Of a stretch of 40,445 bases of DNA, positions 1 to 7,968 are shown one piece after another. The stretch is from positions 1 through 40,445 of the forward strand of contig NZ_JAHLQB010000068.1 in NCBI RefSeq assembly GCF_018918205.1. Direction: 5' to 3'. This DNA is from Lachnoclostridium sp. MSJ-17. GTDB lineage: Bacteria > Bacillota > Clostridia > Oscillospirales > Acutalibacteraceae. A model generated the notes under the pieces. The model was not told the DNA's origin. It worked only from the letters and a program-made list of their open reading frames with translations, and did no database searches. Position numbers and translations under genes: made by a program. The first letter of the stretch is position 1, and each line of letters starts with the position of its first letter.

Positions 1-149
1 TGGTTGAAAACATTCTCGCCAACCTCAGTAAGTATGACCCCGCTTCCGTGGAGCGTCTCAGATACCAATGCCAGGAAGAAGTGAAAGAGATTCACGGTAT
101 GCTTCACTTTGAAGACGCCATTGACTGGCAGGAAGGTTGGGAGAATTGA
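1..149 (+). CDS. C-terminal end of an unidentified mobile-element protein (5' partial)
   Basis: An open frame (codons from base 3) enters from the left edge and ends at TGA 147-149, giving the last 48 residues of a protein. The tail is acidic and aromatic: it contains CQEEVKEIHGMLHFEDAIDW and ends WQEGWEN. I do not recognise the family. It lies on the same strand as, and about 60 bp before, a small gene and a large serine recombinase, so it is probably cargo of the same integrated element. Whether it is a complete gene outside the window cannot be judged here. Confidence 0.5.
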   Translation, partial: VENILANLSKYDPASVERLRYQCQEEVKEIHGMLHFEDAIDWQEGWEN

Positions 150-209
150 AATATTATTCCGTATATTATCATGCCAACAAGGCAATAATATGAACAGGAG
201 GTGAGCCGT

Positions 210-455
210 TTGCAAATTGATATTCACCCTGAGAAAAAGCTGGTCTGCATCTGGCTTACCAAGGCGGAATCAGCGGACGCGTCGGCTCAGGAACAGCTCA
301 GACCGCTCTATGACAGGTTCCGAAAACAGAAATTCCTTGTCGCCGTCTTTCGCTCGGGAGGTCAGGATCTGACGGAATTGACGAGCGAGCTGCTCCGCTA
401 CAACCGAAAGCTCTTTGCGGAACGCGAGGTCAGAGCTGGTAAAGAATCTGCATGA
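210..455 (+). CDS. Small mobile-element accessory protein upstream of the recombinase
   Basis: This encodes an 81-residue soluble protein of unknown function. A GTG at 201 is possible, but the Shine-Dalgarno AGGAGGTG (196-203) abuts it, whereas the TTG at 210 (MQIDIHPEKK...) has a 6-7 base spacer, so TTG is preferred. The sequence has a short beta-strand start, a KFLVAVFRSGGQDL segment and a helical end (TSELLRYNRKLFAE). Small proteins of this look commonly sit just before large serine recombinases in clostridial elements; that is from memory, not a database result. It is followed within 2 bases by a terminator, so it is probably expressed separately from the recombinase. Confidence 0.6.
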   Translation: MQIDIHPEKKLVCIWLTKAESADASAQEQLRPLYDRFRKQKFLVAVFRSGGQDLTELTSELLRYNRKLFAEREVRAGKESA

Positions 456-456
456 C

Positions 457-488
457 AAAAGACGCTGTCGCGGTGGCAGCGTCTTTTT
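457..488 (+). terminator. Rho-independent terminator after the small accessory gene
   Basis: AAAGACGCTG (458-467) pairs with CAGCGTCTTT (477-486) around a 9-base loop and is followed by a T run. It separates the small gene (stop at 453-455) from the recombinase promoter. Confidence 0.85.
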
Positions 489-492
489 CCTC

Positions 493-521
493 TTGCTATT
501 TTCCGAAAGCCGTGATACAAT
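493..521 (+). promoter_or_regulatory. Sigma-A-type promoter of the recombinase
   Basis: TTGCTA (493-498) and TACAAT (516-521) are separated by exactly 17 bases, about 36 bp before the recombinase start. There is no other gene between them and the recombinase. This suggests independent transcription of the recombinase just after the upstream terminator. Confidence 0.6.
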
Positions 522-557
522 ATTATCTAAAATATCACGCAAAGCAGGTGATGTAAA

Positions 558-2723
558 TTGATAGAAAAATTTGACATTGCGGGCTACTGCCGTATCTCCG
601 TTGACGAGGAGCAGAACCGCGACAACACCTCCATCGAGAACCAAAAGGCAATCATTGAGGATTATGTCCGGCAGAAATTCCCCGGCAGCAGTCTGACCTT
701 CTACGAAGACCGCGACCGCTCAGGCTATACATTTGAACAGCGCGAGGGCTACCAGAAGATGCGCAAACAGCTTCTCTCCCATAAGCTTGACATTCTGATC
801 GTCAAGGACTTCTCCCGATTCTCGCGCCGCAACAGCCGCGGCTTGGTGGAGCTGGAGGACTTGCGCGACTACGGCGTTCGCATCATCTCCATCGGCGACG
901 GCATCGACTTTCCGAACGACGACGACTGGCTGAAGATACAGTTCCAGTTCCTCATCAACGAAATGCCCGTCACCGATACCTCGAAAAAGGTGCGCTCGGT
1001 CGTCAAGCGCCGTCAGCATGACGGCAAGTGGATCTGCGCCGCACCTTACGGCTACATCATCAATGCGCGGCAGGAATTTGAAATCGTCCCCACCGAAGCG
1101 GAGATCGTCCGCAAAATCTTCCGCCTCTATCAAAGCGGCATGGGCTATATGAAAATCGCTAATACCCTGACCGACGATGGGATTCCCACGCCGCGCATGT
1201 CTGAGCGTCAGCGCAAAGAAGCCGAGGGCAAGGAATACAAACGCAAGGTGAACTCCGCATGGTCGATCGTGACAGTACAGGGAATTCTGGAAAACGACTT
1301 CTACATCGGCACCATGCGCTCGAGCAAATACACGCGCAAGAAAATCAACGGCAAGGACGTCAAGCTCGACGAGAGCGAACATATCGTGATCGAAAACCAC
1401 CATCAGGCGATCATCGGCTACCGCGAATTCGCCACGGTCAAAGCACTGATGGAGAGCCGCTCCAAGGGCAACTACCGCGGTCAGAAAAAATACGACAACG
1501 TCTACTCGGGCTTCCTCGAATGCGGCGACTGCGGCAGTCCGATGTTCGCCATGAGCCGTGCTGACTTGAAGGACGCCTACCGCTGCGGCACCTACCACCG
1601 GCGCGGCTTGAAGGGCTGCACAAGCCACCACATCCGCGTTGACAAGCTCGACGAAATCCTGAAAACCTATCTCCAAATGGTGAAAGACAACTCTGCGGAA
1701 ATGCTGACGCAGCTAAACGCCGACCTCGCCAAGGAAGCGGAGGACATGAAGGAGCAGGACAGAAGCGAGGAAAACCTTGAGGAAATCCTGCTTGACCTGC
1801 AGGAGGAGCTGAAAGCGACCAAGCGTCAGCGCATCCGCGACATCATGAAGCACCCCGACCAGGAGGAAATGCTCGAGGAAACCTACGACGAATTGGAGGA
1901 CGATCTCACGCGGCGAATCACGGGAATACAAAATCAGATCGACCTCACTGTTGACCGAAGAAATACCATCATCAGGGTAAACCGCACGGCAAAGCTCGCG
2001 CTCGAGGTATTCGACGACATACTCAACAAGGACAAGCTCGACCGCAGCGACCTGCAATTGATCATCGAGCGGATCCGCGTGTACGAGGATCACGTTGACG
2101 TTCAGCTCAAAGCGGACATTGACAGCCTGCTGCGCTGCGGAACGCTTGCCGAGGATATGGAGGAAGCTGCAAATTTTGATTCAGGCATCATGGATAACTT
2201 ATCTGTCACACTCGTCTCGAAGGCAAAATGCCAAAAAGACAAGGTCTATGATGTCAATATTATCAGTGACGGTGACCCGCTGGAGATTTACACTGCTACC
2301 GACGGAGAGGTTATTTTCAAGAAATACTCGCCTGTCGGGGAGCTGAGCGAATTTGCGGGGCAGTATGCGGACGTAATCGCGCGGATAAGCTCTTTGCCGA
2401 CTCTCATCTGCGATACCGACCACGTTATAGCGGCGGCGGGCGTTTCGAAGCGCGAATTTTTGGAGCGGCGGGTCAGCTCGATTCTCGAGAGCTACATGGA
2501 CAACCGCAAAAGCTACGCCGCTACAAGCCAGACTCTCGGCAACGTTCAGCCGATTGAGGGCGTCGAGCACGACGCGGCGGTCATCTACCCCATTATCGCC
2601 TCAGGCGACGTTATGGGCGCCGTAGTTATGCTCACCGGAGAAGAAATGAAAATCCCGACGGGAGTTGAGATCAAGCTCGCTCAGTCTGCGGCGGCTTTTC
2701 TCGGCAAACAGATGGAAAACTAG
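558..2723 (+). CDS. Large serine recombinase fused in frame to the C-terminal part of SpoVT
   Basis: This site-specific recombinase presumably integrates and excises the element. Start is TTG 558 with AGGTGA 7 bases upstream. Residues 1-150 form the resolvase catalytic domain: YCRIS holds the nucleophile Ser14, and the FSRFSRR arginines are present. Next come the recombinase domain (about 160-300), a zinc ribbon (CGDC...CGTYHRRGLKGC, about 321-355) and a coiled-coil/C-terminal region to about residue 565. From residue 572 onward (GDPLEI...) the sequence is no longer recombinase: 150 residues match SpoVT, with the end of the AbrB-type DNA-binding fold, KKYSP(V/I)(G/S)EL, the GAF domain with LICD and the terminal GKQMEN. 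The element has therefore inserted into spoVT and the recombinase frame reads through the junction without a stop. The 721-residue length is well above the usual 500-600. It ends at a bidirectional terminator facing ftsZ. Confidence 0.93.
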   Translation: MIEKFDIAGYCRISVDEEQNRDNTSIENQKAIIEDYVRQKFPGSSLTFYEDRDRSGYTFEQREGYQKMRKQLLSHKLDILIVKDFSRFSRRNSRGLVELEDLRDYGVRIISIGDGIDFPNDDDWLKIQFQFLINEMPVTDTSKKVRSVVKRRQHDGKWICAAPYGYIINARQEFEIVPTEAEIVRKIFRLYQSGMGYMKIANTLTDDGIPTPRMSERQRKEAEGKEYKRKVNSAWSIVTVQGILENDFYIGTMRSSKYTRKKINGKDVKLDESEHIVIENHHQAIIGYREFATVKALMESRSKGNYRGQKKYDNVYSGFLECGDCGSPMFAMSRADLKDAYRCGTYHRRGLKGCTSHHIRVDKLDEILKTYLQMVKDNSAEMLTQLNADLAKEAEDMKEQDRSEENLEEILLDLQEELKATKRQRIRDIMKHPDQEEMLEETYDELEDDLTRRITGIQNQIDLTVDRRNTIIRVNRTAKLALEVFDDILNKDKLDRSDLQLIIERIRVYEDHVDVQLKADIDSLLRCGTLAEDMEEAANFDSGIMDNLSVTLVSKAKCQKDKVYDVNIISDGDPLEIYTATDGEVIFKKYSPVGELSEFAGQYADVIARISSLPTLICDTDHVIAAAGVSKREFLERRVSSILESYMDNRKSYAATSQTLGNVQPIEGVEHDAAVIYPIIASGDVMGAVVMLTGEEMKIPTGVEIKLAQSAAAFLGKQMEN
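2262..2290 (+). other. Presumed attachment-site junction (attR) between element and spoVT
   Basis: Here the recombinase-type sequence (...VYDVNIISD) passes into the SpoVT-type sequence (GDPLEIYTATDGEV). In SpoVT proteins GDPLEI follows an IRE-type segment at about residue 29, so the crossover lies within or next to the GDPLEI codons (2271-2288). The exact core cannot be set without the left end (attL) or an uninterrupted spoVT. Confidence 0.6.
2271..2723 (+). pseudogene. spoVT: 3' part of spoVT cut off from its start by the integrated element
   Basis: These 150 codons correspond to SpoVT from about residue 29 to its end. The part lacking is the N-terminal half of the swapped-hairpin AbrB domain that binds DNA, so no functional SpoVT can be made from this fragment alone. 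SpoVT is the sigma-G-dependent forespore transcription regulator of late sporulation in Bacillus and clostridia. The C-terminal GAF domain is intact and free of stops or frameshifts. That argues against long-standing decay and is compatible with reversible disruption: excision would rejoin it with the N-terminal codons expected beyond the left end. It is the terminal gene facing ftsZ. Confidence 0.85.
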
Positions 2724-2730
2724 CAAAAAA

Positions 2731-2754
2731 GCGGTACAGCCTGTGCTGTACCGC
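2731..2754. terminator. Bidirectional terminator between spoVT and ftsZ
   Basis: GCGGTACAGC (2731-2740) pairs perfectly with GCTGTACCGC (2745-2754) over a 4-base loop. A-rich sequence (2725-2730) on the left and T-rich sequence (CTTACTTTT) on the right let it end both the rightward spoVT/recombinase transcript and the leftward ftsZ transcript. Confidence 0.9.
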
Positions 2755-2771
2755 CTTACTTTTGCGATTGA

Positions 2772-3872
2772 TTATTTATTGAAGATCGACATGATGTCGT
2801 AGAAGGTGTCGTCCTCATCGTCGGTGGTGTCCTTGGTCGCTCTGGACGTTGTCTTTGTCTCAACGGGAGTGTCAACGATAACGTTGTCAACGGGCGCCGG
2901 AGCAGGCTGCTCGCCGGGAGCGCCGAATCCTGTAGCGATAACGGTAACGCTCATCTCGTCGTTCATCTTGTCATCGATAACAGCACCCCAAATGATGTTC
3001 GCATCCTCGCTGACCTTGTCCTTGATCATGGTAGCGGCAGTGTCGATATCCTCGAGGCTGATATCCGAGGAAGCGGTGATGTTGATGATAACGCCCTTTG
3101 CGCCGTCGATAGAGGTCTCGAGCAGCGGAGAGGAAATAGCCTTTGTAGCGGCGATCTTCGCCTTGTCCTTGCCGGAAGCCTTGCCCATGCCCATGTGAGC
3201 GTTGCCGGCGTCCTTCATTACGGAGGTAACGTCCGCGAAGTCAAGGTTGATCAGACCGGGAAGAAGGATCAGGTCGGAAATACTCTGAACACCCTGTCTG
3301 AGAACGTCGTCTGACATTTCAAACGCGTTGAGAAGTGTGATGGTTGTGTCGGAAACCTTCTTGAGTCCCTCGTTAGGAACGATGATCAGCGAGTCTACGC
3401 AGGGAGTGAGCTCTGCGATGCCCTGCTCAGCCTGAGTCATTCTCTTTTTGCCCTCAAAAGCGAAGGGCTTTGTAACTACGCCGACGGTGAGGATGCCGAG
3501 ATCCTTGGCGATTTTTGCGATAACGGGAGCTGCGCCTGTACCGGTGCCGCCGCCCATACCTGCGGTTACGAATACCATGTCGGTGTCCTTGAGGAGCGCT
3601 GCGATCTCGTCCTTGCTCTCCTCAGCGGCGCTCTGACCGATTGCGGGGTTTGCGCCGGCGCCCTTGCCTCTTGTCAGCTTCTCGCCGATGTGTATCTTCT
3701 GCGTAGCCTTTGAAAGACGGAGCACAGGCTCGTCGGTGTTGACCGCGATGAACTCAACGTTCTTGATACCTGTGGTGACCATTCTGTTGACAGCGTTGCC
3801 GCCGCCTCCGCCTACGCCTATTACTTTAATTTTCGGGGTGTACTCATTTTCCAGTTCCAGCTCAAAAGCCAT
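2772..3872 (-). CDS. ftsZ: Cell division GTPase FtsZ
   Basis: FtsZ is a tubulin-like GTPase that polymerises into the division ring. The 366-residue protein has the N-terminal [13 protein letters not shown] nucleotide-binding loop, the tubulin signature GGGTGTG and the T7-loop NLDFADV, whose Asp residues complete the GTPase site of the neighbouring subunit. A short Pro/Thr/Asp-rich linker starts at about residue 320. The start is ATG 3872 with AAGGAGG about 8 bases upstream. The last residues ([13 protein letters not shown]) differ from the common D-I-P-x-F-L tail that binds FtsA and other anchors. It lies 150 bp after divIB and ftsA is not between them. The leader suggests its own promoter. 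Confidence 0.98.
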   Translation of the reverse strand: MAFELELENEYTPKIKVIGVGGGGGNAVNRMVTTGIKNVEFIAVNTDEPVLRLSKATQKIHIGEKLTRGKGAGANPAIGQSAAEESKDEIAALLKDTDMVFVTAGMGGGTGTGAAPVIAKIAKDLGILTVGVVTKPFAFEGKKRMTQAEQGIAELTPCVDSLIIVPNEGLKKVSDTTITLLNAFEMSDDVLRQGVQSISDLILLPGLINLDFADVTSVMKDAGNAHMGMGKASGKDKAKIAATKAISSPLLETSIDGAKGVIINITASSDISLEDIDTAATMIKDKVSEDANIIWGAVIDDKMNDEMSVTVIATGFGAPGEQPAPAPVDNVIVDTPVETKTTSRATKDTTDDEDDTFYDIMSIFNK

Positions 3873-3921
3873 TTTGTTGTCCTCCTTAACGCAATCTTAT
3901 CTATCACAGAAAAGTGCCTAA

Positions 3922-3960
3922 TTTCGTATTATACATACTTATGTTACTATATTATCACAC
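3922..3960 (-). promoter_or_regulatory. Possible ftsZ promoter
   Basis: In the 150-bp divIB-ftsZ gap the minus strand carries TATAAT (3928-3933), about 55 bp before the ftsZ start. A second -10-like GATAAT, preceded by TG, lies about 20 bp further upstream. Neither has a convincing -35, so this is only suggestive. Confidence 0.3.
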
Positions 3961-4023
3961 TATCGTGAAAATATCAATGGGTTTTAGGGTATTTTTTAAG
4001 TAATAAATTTTTGTTTTTCGGGT

Positions 4024-5451
4024 CTAGTACTCGGGAACCTCGCCGTCATAGCCGTTATCCTGAGAACCGCCGCCATCGTAGCCGCCGTTATCGTAGCCGC
4101 CGTTATCGTAGCCGCCGTCGCCATTGTTGTCGTTCCAGTCGTTGTTGTCGTCGCTCCACTCGTCGGAATTATCCTCCCAGTTGTAGACGCCGTACAAGCC
4201 GTACAGATCGTCGGAATAATCGCCCCAGTCCGTGCCTTCGCCCGAACCGTCGGCAGGTCCTGTAGTTGACGGAACCGAACCCGAGGTCGCCATCGTAGCC
4301 TGCGGAACCGTTGCCGCGGGAACGTAGTGCGACATTTTATTCTTGGCGCAGGTCGAAACGTCGAGATTTCCGTAAACCTGACCCGTGTTGTTGGGATCGA
4401 GCTTTTTCTCGATGATCGCCTGAGCGGTGCGCAGCTTGTAGTCCAGATCCTCTGCGACGCCGAGGTTGATATTTATCCTGCCGTCGTAATTGACGGTGAT
4501 AGCAGTCGTGTCGGTCACGTCGAATCCGACGATGTTCGTGAAGTTGTTATCCGACAGGCTGGTTGCGACCGTGTTGAGCAGCTCGGGTACCGACGGGTCG
4601 TCAAACTTGATGTACTCGCCGACCTCCTTGCCGGTAACCTCGCCGCAGATCAGCTCGGGAAGTCCCTCGGGCTTTGTGTCGACGCGCTCAAGCACCCTGC
4701 CCTTCGCGCTTATGAGCAGGTAGTTGTTGCCCTCGGTCATGTAGTACGCGGGAACCGCGTCTGTGATCGTTATCGTGATAGTGTCGGGTATATTGAAATC
4801 GACGCGGGCGTCCTCAACATAGGCAAAGTTGTCGATGATATCCTGCGGCGTGCTGTTCATCTTCGCGATGAAAATGTTCTGCTGCAGGGAAACGTTGCTG
4901 TAGCCGATGATCTGGTCGTCATAATAGTATGAGCAGCCCTCGACGATGATATTCTCCGTCTTGAAAAGTACCGTGAAGCTGAGAATAACGCCTATCGCGA
5001 TTACCGTGAGCAGAATCGCCGCTGTGATAAGGATACGGCGGATGCGTATCTGCTTTGTGGTCATCGGCTTTTTGTTGCGGCGGATAGTCTCGGTCTCCTG
5101 CTTGCGGATAACCTTTGCGCGTCTTTCGCGGCGCTGCTTCTCGCTGTACTCGTCTATGTAATAGCCGTCCTCAAAATCCTGCGGCTTGAGGTTGCGGATC
5201 TTCTCCTCGCTCTCGCGGCGGAATTTCTCCTCACGGCTGATTTTTTGAAATTTTGCGGTCTTGCCCGAATTAACAACTTCCTCGATTTTGCTCGCGGAAG
5301 GCTTTGCGGGCTTCTCGTCGGTTTGTTTTTTTGATTTTGAAGAGGATTTTTTCGCCCGTTTTTCCTGCTCCTTATGGAACTTCTGCGCCTGCTTCGCGTT
5401 TTCCTTACGCTGCCGCGCCAGCTCCTTTTTTTCTTTTGAGCTGAGTGCCAT
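4024..5451 (-). CDS. divIB: Cell division protein DivIB/FtsQ with extended charged N-terminus and Gly/Asn/Asp-rich tail
   Basis: DivIB/FtsQ joins FtsL and the division transpeptidase at the septum. An ATG at 5457 directly abuts AAGGAGG, so the ATG at 5451 (MALSSKEKK), with a 7-base spacer, is chosen, giving 475 residues. A cytoplasmic region of about 135 residues, rich in Lys/Glu and probably coiled, precedes one membrane segment (RRILITAAILLTVIAIGVIL). It is followed by a POTRA domain (ENIIVEGCSYY...) and the DivIB beta domain. The tail of about 90 residues is low-complexity: Thr/Ser-rich, then Asp/Asn/Trp-rich, then GGYDN repeats. DivIB is usually about 260-290 residues, so both ends are long. 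It lies between murA and ftsZ. Confidence 0.88.
   Translation of the reverse strand: MALSSKEKKELARQRKENAKQAQKFHKEQEKRAKKSSSKSKKQTDEKPAKPSASKIEEVVNSGKTAKFQKISREEKFRRESEEKIRNLKPQDFEDGYYIDEYSEKQRRERRAKVIRKQETETIRRNKKPMTTKQIRIRRILITAAILLTVIAIGVILSFTVLFKTENIIVEGCSYYYDDQIIGYSNVSLQQNIFIAKMNSTPQDIIDNFAYVEDARVDFNIPDTITITITDAVPAYYMTEGNNYLLISAKGRVLERVDTKPEGLPELICGEVTGKEVGEYIKFDDPSVPELLNTVATSLSDNNFTNIVGFDVTDTTAITVNYDGRININLGVAEDLDYKLRTAQAIIEKKLDPNNTGQVYGNLDVSTCAKNKMSHYVPAATVPQATMATSGSVPSTTGPADGSGEGTDWGDYSDDLYGLYGVYNWEDNSDEWSDDNNDWNDNNGDGGYDNGGYDNGGYDGGGSQDNGYDGEVPEY
4069..4120 (-). repeat. 15-bp tandem repeats coding the GGYDN tail of DivIB
   Basis: The unit GCCGCCGTTATCGTA (plus strand) occurs about three times in tandem with a degenerate neighbour. 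It codes for repeated Tyr-Asp-Asn-Gly-Gly. Such repeats are prone to copy-number change by slippage. Confidence 0.75.
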
Positions 5452-5517
5452 GGGCATACCTCCTTTTTCTCAGAATTCCTAATCAAGGCAAGCGGTGCGC
5501 AAATACCGCTTATTGCC

Positions 5518-6771
5518 CTAAACTTTTTTTATGTCCGCCCCGAGGGATGAGAGAACCAGATCAAGATTCTCGTAACCGCGCTCGAGGTAACGCAGTCCGC
5601 CGATCGACGTGCTGCCCTCAGCGCATAGTGCCGCCGTGACAAGCGCCGCGGCTCCTCTTAAATCCGTTGCCTCGACCGCCGCGCCGTAGAGTCTTTGTAC
5701 GCCCTCTACGACGGCGACCCTGCCCTCTGTCCTGACGGACGCGCCCATTCTCATAAGCTCGGGTATGTGCCGGTAGCGGTTCTCAAATATGTTTTCGATA
5801 AAAACCGTAGTTCCGTCCGCAGCGCATGCCGCCGCCATCAGCGGAGCCTGAGCGTCTGTCGGAAAGCCCGGGTACGGCATTGTGCGGACGATACGCATTG
5901 AGCGCAGCCGCTTGGGAGCCTTGAAAACCATGCCTCGGTCGCTGAGCTTTACGCTGCAGCCGCCCTCCTCAAAAACCGGAATGACAGCCCCGAGGTGGCT
6001 CGCGACAGCTCCCTTGAGAATGATCTCAGAGCCTGTTACCGCCGCGCAGGACATCAGAGTCGCCGCGACGATACGGTCGGGAATTATTGTATGAGCTGCG
6101 CTGTGCAGCGAGGATACGCCCTCGATGACGATAACGCCCTCGCCCGCGCCGTAGATGCCGGCGCCGCATTTATTTAAGTAATCGGCAAGGTCGCGGATCT
6201 CCGGCTCCCTCGCCGCGTTTGATATCGTAGTCGTGCCGTCCGCCAAAGCGGCGGCGATCATAGCGTCCTCAGTCGCTCCCACGCTCGGGAACGATAGGGC
6301 AATTTTAGCTCCGCGCAGTCCGTAAGGCGCTCTGCATTCGAGCACGCCGTGCTTTTCCTCGATCTCGGCGCCAAGCTCACGCAGCGCCTTGAGGTGCATA
6401 TCGATCGGCCGCGGACCTATCTCGCAGCCGCCGGGAAAGCTCAGTCTTGCTCTTCCCGTCCGCGCGAGCACCGCTCCCAGAAACACGATCGAGCTGCGCG
6501 TTTTTCGCATAAGCGAATCGGGGATCCCGTACTCGTTCACCCCGTCGCAGCTGATAAGCAGCGCGTTTCCGCTTCGCCGGACACTGCCGCCGAGATAGCG
6601 CAGAATCTCGCATGACGCCTCGACGTCCGAGAGCTGCGGACAGTTGAAAATGACGTTTTCGCCCTTTGTGAGAAGGGTAGCCGCTATTACCGGGAGCGCG
6701 CTGTTTTTCGCGCCCTGAACCTCCGTCTCACCCTCGAGCCGCTGCCGTCCCGCAATCAATAACCTTGACAT
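5518..6771 (-). CDS. murA: UDP-N-acetylglucosamine 1-carboxyvinyltransferase MurA
   Basis: MurA transfers enolpyruvate from PEP to UDP-GlcNAc, the first committed step of peptidoglycan precursor synthesis, in the cytoplasm. The 417-residue length is normal. It has the N-terminal QGAKNS loop with the substrate-binding Lys, and FPGGCEIGPRPID, which carries the catalytic, fosfomycin-target Cys. It also has the repeated inside-out barrel pattern typical of EPSP-synthase-like enzymes. Start is ATG 6771 with GAGGG upstream. It lies between murG and divIB, as does murAA/murB in bacilli, and is probably part of the same leftward transcript. Confidence 0.96.
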   Translation of the reverse strand: MSRLLIAGRQRLEGETEVQGAKNSALPVIAATLLTKGENVIFNCPQLSDVEASCEILRYLGGSVRRSGNALLISCDGVNEYGIPDSLMRKTRSSIVFLGAVLARTGRARLSFPGGCEIGPRPIDMHLKALRELGAEIEEKHGVLECRAPYGLRGAKIALSFPSVGATEDAMIAAALADGTTTISNAAREPEIRDLADYLNKCGAGIYGAGEGVIVIEGVSSLHSAAHTIIPDRIVAATLMSCAAVTGSEIILKGAVASHLGAVIPVFEEGGCSVKLSDRGMVFKAPKRLRSMRIVRTMPYPGFPTDAQAPLMAAACAADGTTVFIENIFENRYRHIPELMRMGASVRTEGRVAVVEGVQRLYGAAVEATDLRGAAALVTAALCAEGSTSIGGLRYLERGYENLDLVLSSLGADIKKV

Positions 6772-6832
6772 ACTGACACCCTCTTTTCAAGAATACAGTA
6801 TATCATATGTTAAAACGCGGGGTTCGTGAGTT

Positions 6833-7954
6833 TTACTTTCTGCTTTCGAGCGTCTTTTTCACGATCGCGTAAATGCGCTCGCCGGCGTTTGTGATAGCCA
6901 TACGCTTTGCGCACTCGCTGTATTTTCTGAGCTTTTCGCGGTCGGAAAGCATTTCATCGACCTTTTTGGTCAGCAGCTCGCCTGTAAGATCGCTCTCCTC
7001 GATCAGCTCCGCGGCTCCGGCGTTTACAAGCGCCATAGCGTTGTGGTACTGATGATTCTCCGCGACGTTCGGCGAAGGGATAAGGATAGCGGGCTTGCCC
7101 ATTGCCTGCAGCTCGCTGAGCGTGATAGCTCCCGCGCGGCAGATAACCAGATCGGCTGCTGCCATGCACTCTGGCATATTGTCGATATACGGTCTTATGT
7201 CGAGATTCGGAGCCTTGCTCAGATCGGCGCCCTTCTCCTCAACGAGCGACGGGAAAAATCCGCCGAACTTTCCGTAAGCGTGAATGTGCTGATATCTTCC
7301 GTCGATTCCGCTGCGCGCCACGATGTCGGCAACCGCCTCGTTGACCTTCTGAGCGCCGAGACTGCCGCCGAAGGACAGAATAACCGGGCGCTGGTCAAGA
7401 CCGAGCTTTTCACGTGAAAGCTCCTTGTCGGCGGTGAGAATTTCGCCGCGGACAGGGTTTCCGGTCACCGCGACGTCAACGTCGGGGAAATATTTCTTCG
7501 CCGCCTCGACTGCGAGCATGACCTTCTCAACGCGCTTTCTCAGCAGCTTGTTTGTAACGCCCGGATAGGCGTTCTGCTCGTGGATAAGACAGGGTATTCC
7601 CAGCTTTGCCGCCGATCGCACAACGGGACCCGAAACATAGCCGCCCGTGCCGATGCAGATGTCGGGCTTGAACTGTTTTATGATTTTCTTAGCCTGAGCC
7701 GACGAGGAAACGGTTCTGCCTAGAGTCCTGATGTTCTCGACCGCCGCCTTTGGCTTGAGGCTGCGCTTGAAGCCGCTTATAGTGATGGACTTTATCTCGA
7801 AGCCCGCCTGCGGAACAAGCCGCTGCTCCATTCCGCCCTCGTTGCCGATAAAAAGGAACTCGGTGTCGGGGCGCTTGGATTTGATATAGCCTGCGATAGC
7901 GAGAGCGGGATTGATGTGACCCGCCGTACCGCCGCCCGCGAGTAATACTTTCAT
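6833..7954 (-). CDS. murG: Lipid II-forming GlcNAc transferase MurG
   Basis: MurG adds GlcNAc to lipid I at the inner face of the membrane to make lipid II. Motifs are GGGTAGHINPALAIA (N-terminal glycine loop), GGSLGAQKVNEAV and SPNVAENHQYHNA (nucleotide-sugar site). An ATG at 7966 overlaps the Shine-Dalgarno GGAGG itself, so the ATG at 7954 (MKVLLAGGG) is taken, giving 373 residues, the usual size. It starts 14 bp after the end of ftsW, so the two are translated from one message and supply the flippase/polymerase stage with substrate. Confidence 0.97.
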   Translation of the reverse strand: MKVLLAGGGTAGHINPALAIAGYIKSKRPDTEFLFIGNEGGMEQRLVPQAGFEIKSITISGFKRSLKPKAAVENIRTLGRTVSSSAQAKKIIKQFKPDICIGTGGYVSGPVVRSAAKLGIPCLIHEQNAYPGVTNKLLRKRVEKVMLAVEAAKKYFPDVDVAVTGNPVRGEILTADKELSREKLGLDQRPVILSFGGSLGAQKVNEAVADIVARSGIDGRYQHIHAYGKFGGFFPSLVEEKGADLSKAPNLDIRPYIDNMPECMAAADLVICRAGAITLSELQAMGKPAILIPSPNVAENHQYHNAMALVNAGAAELIEESDLTGELLTKKVDEMLSDREKLRKYSECAKRMAITNAGERIYAIVKKTLESRK

Positions 7955-7968
7955 AGAAACCTCCAAAA

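Noticed and set aside
720-1676. Long minus-strand open frame opposite the recombinase
   Set aside because: It is a shadow of the strongly supported recombinase gene; composition is Val/Ala/Asp-rich without family features and it has no Shine-Dalgarno.
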